Positions 1-7,018 are shown, counted from the first letter of the stretch. The stretch is 16,682 nt of DNA from Hydrogenophaga sp. (GCA_018335615.1 JAGXRS010000351.1:1-16682), one strand, 5' to 3'. The notes: generated from the sequence alone by a model not told the origin. Numbers and translations are program-made.

Positions 1-51
1 ACGGAACTCAAAGTCGACGACCCACACCGTGGTGAAGTCATCGAGTCGCAT
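1..51 (-). CDS. N-terminus of a probable 3'-5' exonuclease / DNA polymerase proofreading-type protein (partial)
   Basis: Only the first 17 codons are in the window; the gene runs off the left edge. Its ATG (49-51) overlaps the TGA stop of the upstream gene (51-53) in an ATGA arrangement, so the two are translationally coupled. The peptide reads MRLDDFTTVWVVDFEFR. A hydrophobic strand followed by D-F-E close to the N-terminus resembles the Exo I motif (DxE) of DEDD-family 3'-5' exonucleases and of family A DNA polymerases of phages and plasmids. Seventeen residues are too few to decide, and the functional call is an inference. Confidence 0.4.
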   Translation of the reverse strand, partial: MRLDDFTTVWVVDFEFR

Positions 52-734
52 CAAATTTCCCCGCGCAGGCCCCGGACGATGGGGTGGTCGAGCGACGTGA
101 TGAGCTTGTCGCGGAAAGCCAGGTTGAGGATTTCGCGCATCGACAGGTCCGGCCACGTCGGTTCGTCCATCTTGGCTGTCGGGACGCGGATTTCGTAGGC
201 ACCCAGGGACTGGCTGGACACGACCTTGACCCAACCGAGTTGCGCCGCTTTCGCTGCCGTATGGGCGGACTGCGCCCAGGGGTTCAAGCGGCCGTCTTCC
301 GAAGGCAGGCTCACGGGCCACAGGCACAAGGTGCCGTCCCGGGTGATGTACAGGTACAGCATCATCGGTCGAACGTCGTCCGCCAGCTCGCCGTACAGGT
401 CCGGGTGCACAAAGTACACATCGCCTGTGTCTTGCATGGTCAGGGTGAGTACCTGGACCTGCCATTCGGCACCACTGCGCACGCGCAGCCAAAGCTGCTT
501 GTTGGGCTTGCGGGCGGGCACCGTGGTAATGACTTTTTTGACCCCAGCCAACTGGCTGAAGTTTTGGGTCAGGGTCAGCTTGGTCAAGTCCAAGTCGGTG
601 TTCAAGCCGACGCTGGTCGGCGCGGCCATTGCCGCTGCGATGGCCGCATCAGTCGCATCAGTCGCGTCAGTCGCGTCAGTCGCGGCAGTCGCGTCAGCAT
701 ACGGTTGATGAGGATTGATGTTGGTTGTGGTCAT
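51..734 (-). CDS. Hypothetical protein with N-terminal ATD repeat
   Basis: A 227-aa protein that I do not recognise. Residues about 13-32 are low complexity (repeated A-T-D, then an alanine-rich run), encoded by a 9-bp tandem DNA repeat. The rest looks like a folded, soluble alpha/beta domain (for example VRSGAEWQVQVLTLTMQDTGDVYFVHPDLYGEL), with no signal peptide or membrane segment. The ATG is preceded by AGGAG at a suitable distance (complement of about 743-747), which supports this start. Its stop overlaps the start of the downstream exonuclease-like gene, so the two probably work together, perhaps in DNA metabolism of a mobile element. That functional link is inferred from coupling only. 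The gene is real on coding length, ribosome binding site and coupling; the ORFs on the opposite strand across it are shadows. Confidence 0.75.
   Translation of the reverse strand: MTTTNINPHQPYADATAATDATDATDATDAAIAAAMAAPTSVGLNTDLDLTKLTLTQNFSQLAGVKKVITTVPARKPNKQLWLRVRSGAEWQVQVLTLTMQDTGDVYFVHPDLYGELADDVRPMMLYLYITRDGTLCLWPVSLPSEDGRLNPWAQSAHTAAKAAQLGWVKVVSSQSLGAYEIRVPTAKMDEPTWPDLSMREILNLAFRDKLITSLDHPIVRGLRGEI
645..698. repeat. Six-unit 9-bp tandem repeat inside the hypothetical gene
   Basis: Six consecutive 9-bp units run from 645 to 698, with consensus CGCRTCAGT on the plus strand. Units 1 and 2 are identical, units 3 and 4 are identical, and units 5 and 6 differ by one or two bases. On the coding (minus) strand they specify the A-T-D repeats at the N-terminus of the 227-aa protein. 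The unit is a multiple of three, so copy-number changes would lengthen or shorten the protein without breaking the frame. Confidence 0.85.
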
Positions 735-773
735 ACGAATCTCCTAGAACAAACCAGCAAGCCGCTGGCGGGG

Positions 774-821
774 CTCATCAGTCCCCGTCAGGTGTCGGCC
801 TGACCGTCAGGTGCTGATGAG
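774..821. repeat. Nested inverted repeat with 9-bp direct repeats
   Basis: Perfect 8-bp outer arms CTCATCAG (774-781) and CTGATGAG (814-821) enclose a 6-bp hairpin, GTCAGG (787-792) with CCTGAC (799-804). The 9-mer CGTCAGGTG also occurs twice in direct orientation, at 786-794 and 805-813, 19 bp apart. It lies about 40 bp upstream of the start of the minus-strand hypothetical gene, in its presumed leader or promoter. Direct repeats 19 bp apart (about two helical turns) would suit a dimeric repressor; the nested arms would suit an RNA hairpin. The sequence does not decide between these. Confidence 0.6.
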
Positions 822-1104
822 ACGTCTAGCGAGAGCTCGGCCGGAAGTTGGGCTTTCCCCCAAAAAGCCCTAACAAATCCCAAATCAGATCCCAGCAGAA
901 CAGCCGAGCAACTGGACCTGCGGGTCTCAGCCACAGGTAGGTGGCTGCCAGTGCCACACCTGCTCCATCTCCTCATAAATCTAAGAAAAGGTATCCAGCA
1001 CCACTTCAGGTTCCAGCCCCCCGGCGTTACCTGGCGTGCCCCGTGCTGGGCACGCATGAAGACGCTCGGCACATGAGATGCCCGGGGGCCTCCAGAGCGG
1101 CCCT

Positions 1105-1132
1105 TTGCCGTCTTCGGAGGCCACTGAATAAA
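1105..1132 (+). promoter_or_regulatory. Possible promoter for the methyltransferase
   Basis: TTGCCG (1105-1110) and AATAAA (1127-1132) are separated by 16 bp. Each matches four of six sigma-70 consensus bases. Transcription would start near 1139, just before the first of three consecutive hairpins leading to the methyltransferase ATG. The match is modest. Confidence 0.3.
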
Positions 1133-1146
1133 CAGAGATCCCTACA

Positions 1147-1244
1147 GATTGCACTCAGCGGTTGAGCTGGGTGCAGTCCTTCTAGTTCGCCGATGAGTTG
1201 TCGGTGACGCTCGCACCCCTAGCCCCTGAGTCATCTCGGGGGCT
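1147..1244 (+). promoter_or_regulatory. Structured 5' leader of the methyltransferase gene, three consecutive hairpins
   Basis: Hairpin 1: 1147-1159 pairs with 1166-1178 (13 bp, loop GGTTGA). Hairpin 2: 1188-1194 pairs with 1200-1206 (7 bp). Hairpin 3: 1221-1230 pairs with 1235-1244 (10 bp, loop TCAT), ending two bases before the ATG. The non-Watson-Crick pairs (1155-1170, 1149-1176, 1189-1205, 1194-1200, 1227-1238) are all G-U if the plus strand is transcribed; as minus-strand RNA they would be A-C mismatches. This suggests, though I selected the stems by eye, plus-strand RNA structure. Hairpin 3 holds the only G-rich stretch (1238-1242) that could serve as a ribosome binding site, so it could limit translation of the methyltransferase. 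Confidence 0.5.
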
Positions 1245-1246
1245 CC

Positions 1247-2608
1247 ATGTCTTTCCAAACCAACCAGTCTCAACAAACCAGCAACCAAACCAACCTTAGC
1301 CATTCCAACCGCCCCGCCTTCCGCGTCATGGAAATGTTCGCGGGCATCGGCGGATTCCATCAGGGTCTGCAACGGGCCAACAGCGCCATGCGCGCACTGG
1401 CACACCCTGCCTCCTTCCAGGTCGTCTGGGCCAACCAGTGGGAGCCTTCGCGTAAGGCACAACACGCGGCCGACGTTTACACCAAGCGAACCGGCCTTCA
1501 GGTGGTCAACCGCGACATCAACGACGTGCTGTCCGACAGCGCCGAGCTGCAGCGCCTTGACGACCTGGCGCCGAACATGCTTATCGGCGGCTTCCCCTGC
1601 CAGGACTACTCCGTCGCGAATACGGGTGCAGCCGGGCTGGCGGGCGCCAAGGGCAGTCTCTGGTGGTCAATTCACCAAATGCTCCAGCAGCGCCTCGACG
1701 CGGGTGCCCCCATCGAGACCGTTCTGCTTGAGAATGTAGACCGCATCCTTGCATCCCCCAAGGGCGCCCCTGGGAGTGACTTTGCTGTCATCCTGGCCAG
1801 TCTGCAAAGCCTCGGCTACGCGGTCATGTGGCAGGTTGTCAACGCCGCCGACTACGGGTATCCCCAGCGCCGCCGCCGTTGCTACATCCTGGCGTTCCAT
1901 GAGACCACCGGCCAGCACGCTGAGTGCGTCGATGCCGCCGACCAGGCCCGCGCCTGGCTCGTTCAGCGCTCCCCGTTGGCGCGGGCTTTCCCGGTGCAAG
2001 CTGATGGGCGCCTGGCATCGTTTGACTTGGGGGACGACTTTCAAGAGGCCCAGCGTCAATACCGGACCACTTCCGCAGGCAAGACTCAGTTCGGTAGCGC
2101 GGGACTGTGTGTGGGCGGCCATGTCTGGACCATCCCGACGAAAGCGGCGTCCGTGTCTGACTGCACTGAGTTCGTTGGTCAGCCCTTGCCACTCACCCTG
2201 GGTGATGTCGTGGCTGGCACGCAGCACGTACCTGCTAGCTGCTTCATTGACGACGGGGAGCTGCAGCGGTGGACCTACCTAAAAGGTGCCAAGTGCATCC
2301 CTCGGGTGGCCAAGACTGGCTACGAGTACAACTTCACCGAAGGGGCGATGCCGTTTCCTGACCGCCTGGACAGGGCCGCGAGGACCGTCATTACGAGCGA
2401 ACTCGGGGGTGCCGCGTCTCGGACACGCCATGTCGTGCGCCACAGCGACGGTCGCCTGCGCAGGCTGAGCGCCGAAGAGCTGGAGGCCACGTTCCAGTTC
2501 CCTCGGGGTTACACGAGCGGGCTGAGCGATGCTCAGCGCTCGCTGCTGCTTGGAAATGCGGTGATGCCAGGTGTCATCGAGCGCCTCGCACGGGTAATTG
2601 CTGCCTGA
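1247..2608 (+). CDS. C5 cytosine-specific DNA methyltransferase
   Basis: A 453-aa S-adenosylmethionine-dependent DNA (cytosine-5) methyltransferase. Visible motifs are motif I FAGIGGF (about 31-37, AdoMet binding), motif IV GFPCQ with catalytic Cys118, motif VI ENV (162-164), motif VIII QRRRR (207-211) and motif X GNAVMPGVI (436-444). The stretch between VIII and the LRRLSAEELEATFQFP region, about 225-400, should hold the target-recognition domain; the target sequence cannot be read from it. Residues 1-21 are a Q/N/T/S-rich tail encoded by C/A-rich, almost G-free DNA containing two copies of AAACCAACC. An alternative start at Met28 (1328) would remove it and still leave motif I intact. I prefer 1247 because the G-poor stretch looks like an unstructured initiation region, but the ribosome binding site is weak. 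No endonuclease gene is beside it, so it is either an orphan of a mobile element or its partner lies outside. Confidence 0.93.
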   Translation: MSFQTNQSQQTSNQTNLSHSNRPAFRVMEMFAGIGGFHQGLQRANSAMRALAHPASFQVVWANQWEPSRKAQHAADVYTKRTGLQVVNRDINDVLSDSAELQRLDDLAPNMLIGGFPCQDYSVANTGAAGLAGAKGSLWWSIHQMLQQRLDAGAPIETVLLENVDRILASPKGAPGSDFAVILASLQSLGYAVMWQVVNAADYGYPQRRRRCYILAFHETTGQHAECVDAADQARAWLVQRSPLARAFPVQADGRLASFDLGDDFQEAQRQYRTTSAGKTQFGSAGLCVGGHVWTIPTKAASVSDCTEFVGQPLPLTLGDVVAGTQHVPASCFIDDGELQRWTYLKGAKCIPRVAKTGYEYNFTEGAMPFPDRLDRAARTVITSELGGAASRTRHVVRHSDGRLRRLSAEELEATFQFPRGYTSGLSDAQRSLLLGNAVMPGVIERLARVIAA

Positions 2609-2626
2609 TACGGACCACCCTCAAGC

Positions 2627-2654
2627 AAAACGGGCGCCTACGGGCGCCCGTTTT
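2627..2654. terminator. Intrinsic terminator after the methyltransferase gene
   Basis: A 12-bp stem: AAAACGGGCGCC (2627-2638) pairs with GGCGCCCGTTTT within 2643-2654, with a TACG loop. It starts 18 bp after the methyltransferase stop. The A and T tracts on either side make it potentially bidirectional. It closes the left block and insulates it from xthA. Confidence 0.9.
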
Positions 2655-2813
2655 ACATCTTGCTCAGATCGTGTTTGCCAGCTACCGACAGGTTGACGCA
2701 CGGACTGTTGTCGTAAGTGGCCTGCCGTGTGCTGATGAAGACGAGCGGCTTTGCGCTCACCTACACTGCTTCATAGGGCATGCCCCCGAAGTCACGACCA
2801 TAGAATTCCGGTT

Positions 2814-3617
2814 ATGAGAATCATCACGGCTAACCTCAACGGCATCCGGTCTGCGGCAACAAAGGGTTTCTTTGAGTGGCTACCGCACCAAAGAGCCGAC
2901 GTACTGGGAGTGCAAGAAATCAAGGCGCAGGACGATGTGGTGGAAGGCACCTTTTGCCGCAGCGAGTGCGGTCTGCAGGGCCACTTTCACTACGCGCAGA
3001 AGAAGGGCTATTCAGGCGTGGGCCTTTACACGCGTGAAGAGCCCAGTGAGCTAATCGTAGGGTTCGGCGTGCCAGAGTTCGATACCGAGGGGCGCTGGGT
3101 GGAAAAGCGCTTCGACAAGCCAGGGCGCAGGCTTAGCCTGATTTCCTGCTACTTCCCAAGCGGTAGCAGCGGCCCAGAGCGCCAGGAGGCCAAGTTTCGC
3201 TTTCTCGAAGTAATGCTGCCGCATTTGATTGCCCTAAAGGCCGAGCGCGAGTTCATCCTTGTGGGTGATGTGAACATCGCCCACAAGGAAGCCGATCTCA
3301 AGAACTGGAAGAGCAATCAGAAGAACTCCGGCTTCCTCCCCGAAGAGCGCGCCTGGATGACCCAACTGCTGGGCTCCGACAAGGGTCAGGTCGGGCTGGT
3401 AGACGTGTACCGTCGGCTGCATCCCGACACCACCGATGACTGTTACACCTGGTGGAGCAACCGGGGACAAGCCTATGCCAAAAACGTCGGTTGGAGACTT
3501 GACTACCAGATTGCGACTTCAGGCTTGGCTGCACTAGCGCGATCAGCACATATCTACAAAGAGCAGAAGTTCAGCGACCACGCGCCCCTGACAATCGACT
3601 ACCAGTTAACGCTGTGA
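2814..3617 (+). CDS. xthA: Exodeoxyribonuclease III (AP endonuclease)
   Basis: A 267-aa Mg2+-dependent exonuclease III of the EEP superfamily, acting in base-excision repair at abasic sites. Catalytic signatures are present: NLNGIRSA (7-14), QEIKAQ with Glu35, SCYFPSG with Tyr113, GDVNIAH with Asp152 and Asn154, WWSNRG, GWRLDYQI, and the C-terminal SDHAPL with Asp255 and His256. The length matches the family. The frame is open to an ATG at 2751, but homology begins at MRIITANLNG, so 2814 is the start. There is no clear Shine-Dalgarno; TAGAAT at 2801-2806 could be a -10 box giving a nearly leaderless mRNA (weak). Codon use is only moderately G/C-rich, unlike the xthA fragment at 15361-15476. 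By hand count its last 116 bp match that fragment at 80 positions without a gap. This copy therefore probably arrived with the acquired DNA. It converges with the phn operon; the 48 bp between them show no clear terminator. Confidence 0.95.
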   Translation: MRIITANLNGIRSAATKGFFEWLPHQRADVLGVQEIKAQDDVVEGTFCRSECGLQGHFHYAQKKGYSGVGLYTREEPSELIVGFGVPEFDTEGRWVEKRFDKPGRRLSLISCYFPSGSSGPERQEAKFRFLEVMLPHLIALKAEREFILVGDVNIAHKEADLKNWKSNQKNSGFLPEERAWMTQLLGSDKGQVGLVDVYRRLHPDTTDDCYTWWSNRGQAYAKNVGWRLDYQIATSGLAALARSAHIYKEQKFSDHAPLTIDYQLTL

Positions 3618-3665
3618 ACCTCAAGGGTTACACCGCCAGAAGGACGTGATTTTTGCTACTTAGCG

Positions 3666-4514
3666 TTAGTTGGCGGCTAATATCAGCAAACCACAAACGA
3701 TGATTCCAACCCCAAAAGCACGCATCCTCCAGTGCTGCGTTTCTTTGAAGACCAGCATGGACAGGGCCGTGGCCAGCACTATGCCTGCGTTGGTGAAAGA
3801 CACCGCCTCGGCCGCCGTCAGGCTGCGCATGGCGTGCATAACCAGTGCATAGGCCAAACCGATGCACAGACCACCCACGAGCATGGGCAGCCACCCAATA
3901 CGGCGCGCGGGCACCCATAACCGCTGATGTCTGAACATGCGCCAGGTCAGCGCAGCCCAAGCCGACGCGTACCCCACGGATATGAACCCCACGAGCCCCA
4001 TGAAATCGGGGATGTGCTGGGTGGCGGCTTTGTCACTCAAAGAGTAGACGCTTGTGGCCACCATGGCCAAGACGGCCCAGGGCAGCGCTTGGCGGTCGGA
4101 CCCCTGTCGGGCACTGCTGGCCATGACCCAGAGACCCAACACGCTGATGCCGATCCCCAGCCAGGCAATCGCGGGCAGCGTTTGTCCGAAAAATGCGCTG
4201 CCCCACAAGGCAATAAGCAAGGGCGAACTGCGCACCAGCGGGTATACGAGGGCCACTGGGGCACGCTCGTAAGCCCGAGCGAGACCAATGAAATACACCG
4301 TGTTGGCGGTGGCAGAGACCAGCAGGAGTGCCAAGAGACCTGCATCCCAATGAGCGTGGCTGAACAAAGACCACCAACCCCAGGGGGCCAGCAACACACC
4401 ATGGGCCAGCAACACCCACCACAGGGGGTTGGCTTCCCGAGGTAAGTAACGCGCCATCAGATTCCAGGTCACATGCATGGCGACCGAGAGAGTCAAGGCC
4501 CAGGCGGCACTCAT
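3666..4514 (-). CDS. EamA/DMT-family transporter, last gene of the phn operon
   Basis: A 282-aa integral membrane protein of the drug/metabolite transporter superfamily, about ten hydrophobic segments arranged as two EamA halves. Supporting segments include a long hydrophobic N-terminus, LVYPLVRSSPLLIALWGSAFFGQ in the first half and SLTAAEAVSFTNAGIVLATALSMLVFKE in the second, a typical duplicated DMT pattern. Its ATG (4512-4514) overlaps the phnP stop (4511-4513) as ATGA, so I use this start rather than the ATG nine codons upstream. Coupling places it in the phosphonate operon. The substrate is unknown: it might move a phosphonate, or export the organic product left after C-P cleavage or another metabolite. 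This is an inference from position only. Confidence 0.88.
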   Translation of the reverse strand: MSAAWALTLSVAMHVTWNLMARYLPREANPLWWVLLAHGVLLAPWGWWSLFSHAHWDAGLLALLLVSATANTVYFIGLARAYERAPVALVYPLVRSSPLLIALWGSAFFGQTLPAIAWLGIGISVLGLWVMASSARQGSDRQALPWAVLAMVATSVYSLSDKAATQHIPDFMGLVGFISVGYASAWAALTWRMFRHQRLWVPARRIGWLPMLVGGLCIGLAYALVMHAMRSLTAAEAVSFTNAGIVLATALSMLVFKETQHWRMRAFGVGIIVCGLLILAAN

Positions 4515-5278
4515 CTCGGGTGCGCTGTAAGGTCGATGCACAACCCGTCGCGTGCAAACTGGACACCTTCTGGCAAGTCAGGCCGCTCGGACAGCAACCA
4601 GTCGTCCACAGCATGGCTGAGGTGGGTGAGCCAAGTGGTTTGGGCACCGGTCTGTTCCCCACACGCTATTGCGGCATGCCAGTCGTTGTGGTTTTTGGGG
4701 AGGTCTTTGGGTGGGTACGAGCAGTCGATGGCCAGCTGGAACGGCCCCCACCCCTTCAAGAATTCCGCTGTGGAGGGCGGCAGACCGTGGGTATCGGTCA
4801 GGTAAGCCCAGCGGGAATGCTCGGGTCCCTCGATGGCGTAGCCCAGTGTCGGCTTGGAGTGGATCAACGGTAACGGTGTCCAGCGCAGCGGTCCAATCCG
4901 AAAGGGCTCGTGCTTGTGAACAGTCTCAAACTTCAACAAGCCGGGGTGTTTGAACAGATCGGCGCACCCCTCACTGTCGGGCGGGCCATACACTGTGATG
5001 GGCTTACCCTTACCCCAGCGCAGATGAAACAGCCCCTGCACATGGTCTGGGTGGTAATGCGTCAGCACAACAGCATCCAACGAGCCGGGCGGAAAGCGGT
5101 CGTGAAGGTCCATCAAACCAGCGTCGATCAACACCCGTGTGCCAGCGGTCTCCACCAATGCACTGCACGGACGGCGGATGTGCAGGGGGTCTTGATGCGC
5201 CAACTGGCAGGCAGCACATGTACAACCGTACAGCGGCACCCCCCCGGCTGCGCCTGTTCCCAGAAATGTCACACGCAT
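4511..5278 (-). CDS. phnP: PhnP, 5-phosphoribosyl 1,2-cyclic phosphate phosphodiesterase
   Basis: A 255-aa metallo-beta-lactamase-fold enzyme that opens 5-phosphoribosyl 1,2-cyclic phosphate to ribose 1,5-bisphosphate, the step after C-P bond cleavage. The metal-binding HxHxDH signature is at residues 74-79 (HYHPDH), followed later by TDTHG. Cys19, Cys21 and Cys24 in GCTCAAC correspond to the structural zinc cysteines known from E. coli PhnP. The length is close to that of the E. coli protein. It overlaps the end of phnN by 10 bp and the start of the EamA gene by 4 bp, so it is inside the operon. I see no defect. Confidence 0.95.
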   Translation of the reverse strand: MRVTFLGTGAAGGVPLYGCTCAACQLAHQDPLHIRRPCSALVETAGTRVLIDAGLMDLHDRFPPGSLDAVVLTHYHPDHVQGLFHLRWGKGKPITVYGPPDSEGCADLFKHPGLLKFETVHKHEPFRIGPLRWTPLPLIHSKPTLGYAIEGPEHSRWAYLTDTHGLPPSTAEFLKGWGPFQLAIDCSYPPKDLPKNHNDWHAAIACGEQTGAQTTWLTHLSHAVDDWLLSERPDLPEGVQFARDGLCIDLTAHPR

Positions 5279-5853
5279 GCAGGATGCTCCCGTCGCTGCT
5301 GGGGGCAGCGGTCAACGATGGCGCGAACCAGTAGCTCTCCCGCCTCTTGCACGGTACCGTTGTTGTGCACCACGATGGCGTCAGCCCAGCGCGACCCTTG
5401 CAAATCACGGTGACGCTTCAGGCGCTGTTCGACCGCCTGCGCATCTTCCCGGCCTCTGGCCAACAAGCGCTGACGTAACACCTCGGACGAGACCTCAATG
5501 CAGACAGGCAGCAACTCGGGATACAGGCGTCGAGCCTCGGCGAGGTACTCGCGCGAGCCGTTGACCACCACATGGATGCCTTTGGCCAGCCACTGGTTGA
5601 TCTCGATGCCGATACCGTATTGCAGGCTGTGGCTGGCCCAATGCATGGCGAACAACTTCCCCGCTAGACGCGCAGCAAACTCGTCGGGCGTAAGGGCGAT
5701 GTGGTTTTCTCCGCCGGCAGCGGCCGGGCGGGTGATGTAGCGATGCGCAAAGCACACCCCCGGTTGGCCAGCCAGTTGCTCGCGCGCGTAAGCCATGAGC
5801 GTGTCCTTGCCACTGCCCGACGCACCGACGACGTAGATGAGGCGTGCTGTCAT
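5269..5853 (-). CDS. phnN: PhnN, ribose 1,5-bisphosphate phosphokinase
   Basis: A 194-aa P-loop kinase, guanylate-kinase-like, that phosphorylates ribose 1,5-bisphosphate to PRPP and feeds the phosphonate ribose back into nucleotide metabolism. The Walker A motif GASGSGKD is at residues 10-17, right after the N-terminal strand LIYVV, as expected for PhnN. I choose the ATG at 5851-5853 because TGAGGA (complement of 5861-5866) sits seven bases upstream. That ribosome binding site contains the phnM stop codon, which couples the two. Two further in-frame ATGs upstream (at 5871 and 5955) would overlap phnM and add residues without homology. Confidence 0.94.
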   Translation of the reverse strand: MTARLIYVVGASGSGKDTLMAYAREQLAGQPGVCFAHRYITRPAAAGGENHIALTPDEFAARLAGKLFAMHWASHSLQYGIGIEINQWLAKGIHVVVNGSREYLAEARRLYPELLPVCIEVSSEVLRQRLLARGREDAQAVEQRLKRHRDLQGSRWADAIVVHNNGTVQEAGELLVRAIVDRCPQQRREHPACV

Positions 5854-5863
5854 CGCAATGTCC

Positions 5864-7018
5864 TCAGGCATGGTCAAAGTGCGCGGCCAGTGAGGGTACT
5901 CCGCCCGACCACACGCGTTCGGCCTGCGGTAGCCCGCCCAGGGTTCTGACGGCAATCAGGTCCGCACGCTTGCCCAACGCGATCTCACCACGGTCATGCA
6001 GGCCTGCGGCCCGAGCTGGATTGCAGGTCACGAGCGCAATGGCTTCGTGCAGCGCAATGCCGGCCAGGTCAGGCAATTTCATCACCGAAGGCAGCAGCGC
6101 TGCGGGTGAATAGTCACCACACAGGCAGTCCGCTACGCCAGCCAAGACTGCATCGAGGGCACGCATGTTGCCAGACTGGGACTTACCTCGCAGGATGTTG
6201 GGCGCGCCAAACAAAGTCGCCAGCCCTTGGGCCCTCGCCGCCTGGGCAGTCTCCAGGTTCACGGGGAACTCGGACACAACTGCCCCCAGGGCCTTGACGG
6301 TATCGACCTTCTGCGGACTATCGTCATCGTGGCTGGCAATCGAGACCCCGCACTCGCGAGCCAATTGCGCCAGTTGCTCCATGCGCTGCATGGCACCTTC
6401 GGCGGCCTTGGCCTTTTGCGCCAGGATGTCGTCGATTTGCGCGGCGTCGGTCTTGTAAGTCTTAGCGAGGTAGGCCCGGTACGCTTCAACATCACGAAAC
6501 TGCCCCTGCCCAGGACTGTGGTCCATGAAAGACATCAGGTGAGCATGACGGTCTTTGAGCAACGCCGACAGGACCGCAGGCGCCGTCTCGTCGGTCACCT
6601 CATAGCGCACATGTACCCGGTTATCGACGAGCGCATGCGCTTGCCAGTCGCCAATGGCGCGGGCAATCTCAGCAGCGAAGGCGTTGTTGCGCACACCCAG
6701 CTCGTGGTTGGCAAAGGACAGCGCATGAAACACGGTGGTAATACCGGCTGCTGCGTTGCGCTTGTCAGCCTGCGCGCAGGCAAATTCCAGCGGAAAGTGC
6801 ACACCTGGACGCGGCTCGACTTCTTTCTCCATGGCATCACAATGCAGATCGATCATCCCCGGCATCAGGGTACGGCCAGAGAGGTCAATCTCTGTGGCAC
6901 CCGCAGCGCTGGCCGGGTCGAACGCAGCGATGGTATCGCCCTCGATGAGTATGGCGACGTCGTCGCGGACTTCGGTGGGAAAGACCACGCGGGCGTGGGT
7001 TAGCAGGGTACGCTTCAT
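5864..7018 (-). CDS. phnM: PhnM, alpha-D-ribose 1-methylphosphonate 5-triphosphate diphosphatase
   Basis: A 384-aa amidohydrolase-superfamily enzyme that removes pyrophosphate from the ribose phosphonate triphosphate made by PhnI/G/H/L, giving the PhnJ substrate. Visible features are the metal-binding GMIDLHCD (54-61, with His59 and Asp61), the downstream MSFMDHSPGQGQ, the ASHDDD segment, and the C-terminal ALVTCNPARAAGL and GKRADLIAV typical of the superfamily. The length matches the family. Its ATG overlaps the phnL stop as ATGA (7015-7018). Confidence 0.96.
   Translation of the reverse strand: MKRTLLTHARVVFPTEVRDDVAILIEGDTIAAFDPASAAGATEIDLSGRTLMPGMIDLHCDAMEKEVEPRPGVHFPLEFACAQADKRNAAAGITTVFHALSFANHELGVRNNAFAAEIARAIGDWQAHALVDNRVHVRYEVTDETAPAVLSALLKDRHAHLMSFMDHSPGQGQFRDVEAYRAYLAKTYKTDAAQIDDILAQKAKAAEGAMQRMEQLAQLARECGVSIASHDDDSPQKVDTVKALGAVVSEFPVNLETAQAARAQGLATLFGAPNILRGKSQSGNMRALDAVLAGVADCLCGDYSPAALLPSVMKLPDLAGIALHEAIALVTCNPARAAGLHDRGEIALGKRADLIAVRTLGGLPQAERVWSGGVPSLAAHFDHA

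Larger units (their letters stand above)
735..1246. other. Non-coding region rich in inverted repeats, between divergent genes
   Basis: About 510 bp with no convincing gene. It separates the minus-strand hypothetical gene from the plus-strand methyltransferase, so it must hold at least two promoters. I can pair by eye: 754-768, 774-821 (nested), 847-874, 934-962 (two 5-bp helices with a 2-nt bulge), 1034-1055 (8-bp perfect stem, 6-nt loop), 1087-1122 (7-bp outer stem), 1147-1178, 1188-1206 and 1221-1244. That density is more than I would expect from spacer DNA. It could be a structured leader or non-coding RNA, an operator array, or a replication or transfer origin. The short ORFs here have no good ribosome binding sites and no recognisable product. 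Confidence 0.6.

Noticed and set aside
774..821. CTGATGAG, the hammerhead ribozyme core, readable on both strands
   Set aside because: The required GAA(A) after a paired stem II is missing on either strand; the match follows from the palindrome.
925..985. Minus-strand 13-codon peptide with two tryptophans after GAGGAG, like an attenuator leader
   Set aside because: The ribosome binding site is only a base from the ATG, and no terminator/antiterminator pair or tryptophan-related gene follows.
788..1165. Short open frames in the gene-free region (minus 788-1072, plus 941-1165)
   Set aside because: Arginine/serine-rich compositions typical of random G/C-rich frames, no convincing start signals, and they cross the hairpins.
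2693..2721. TTGACG as a -35 box for xthA
   Set aside because: No acceptable -10 hexamer at 16-18 bp spacing.
2751..2813. N-terminal extension of ExoIII from the ATG at 2751
   Set aside because: The added 21 residues have no family counterpart; ExoIII starts at MRIITANLNG.
3618..3665. Terminator between the convergent xthA and EamA genes
   Set aside because: I found no stable stem followed by a T-tract, only a short run of T.
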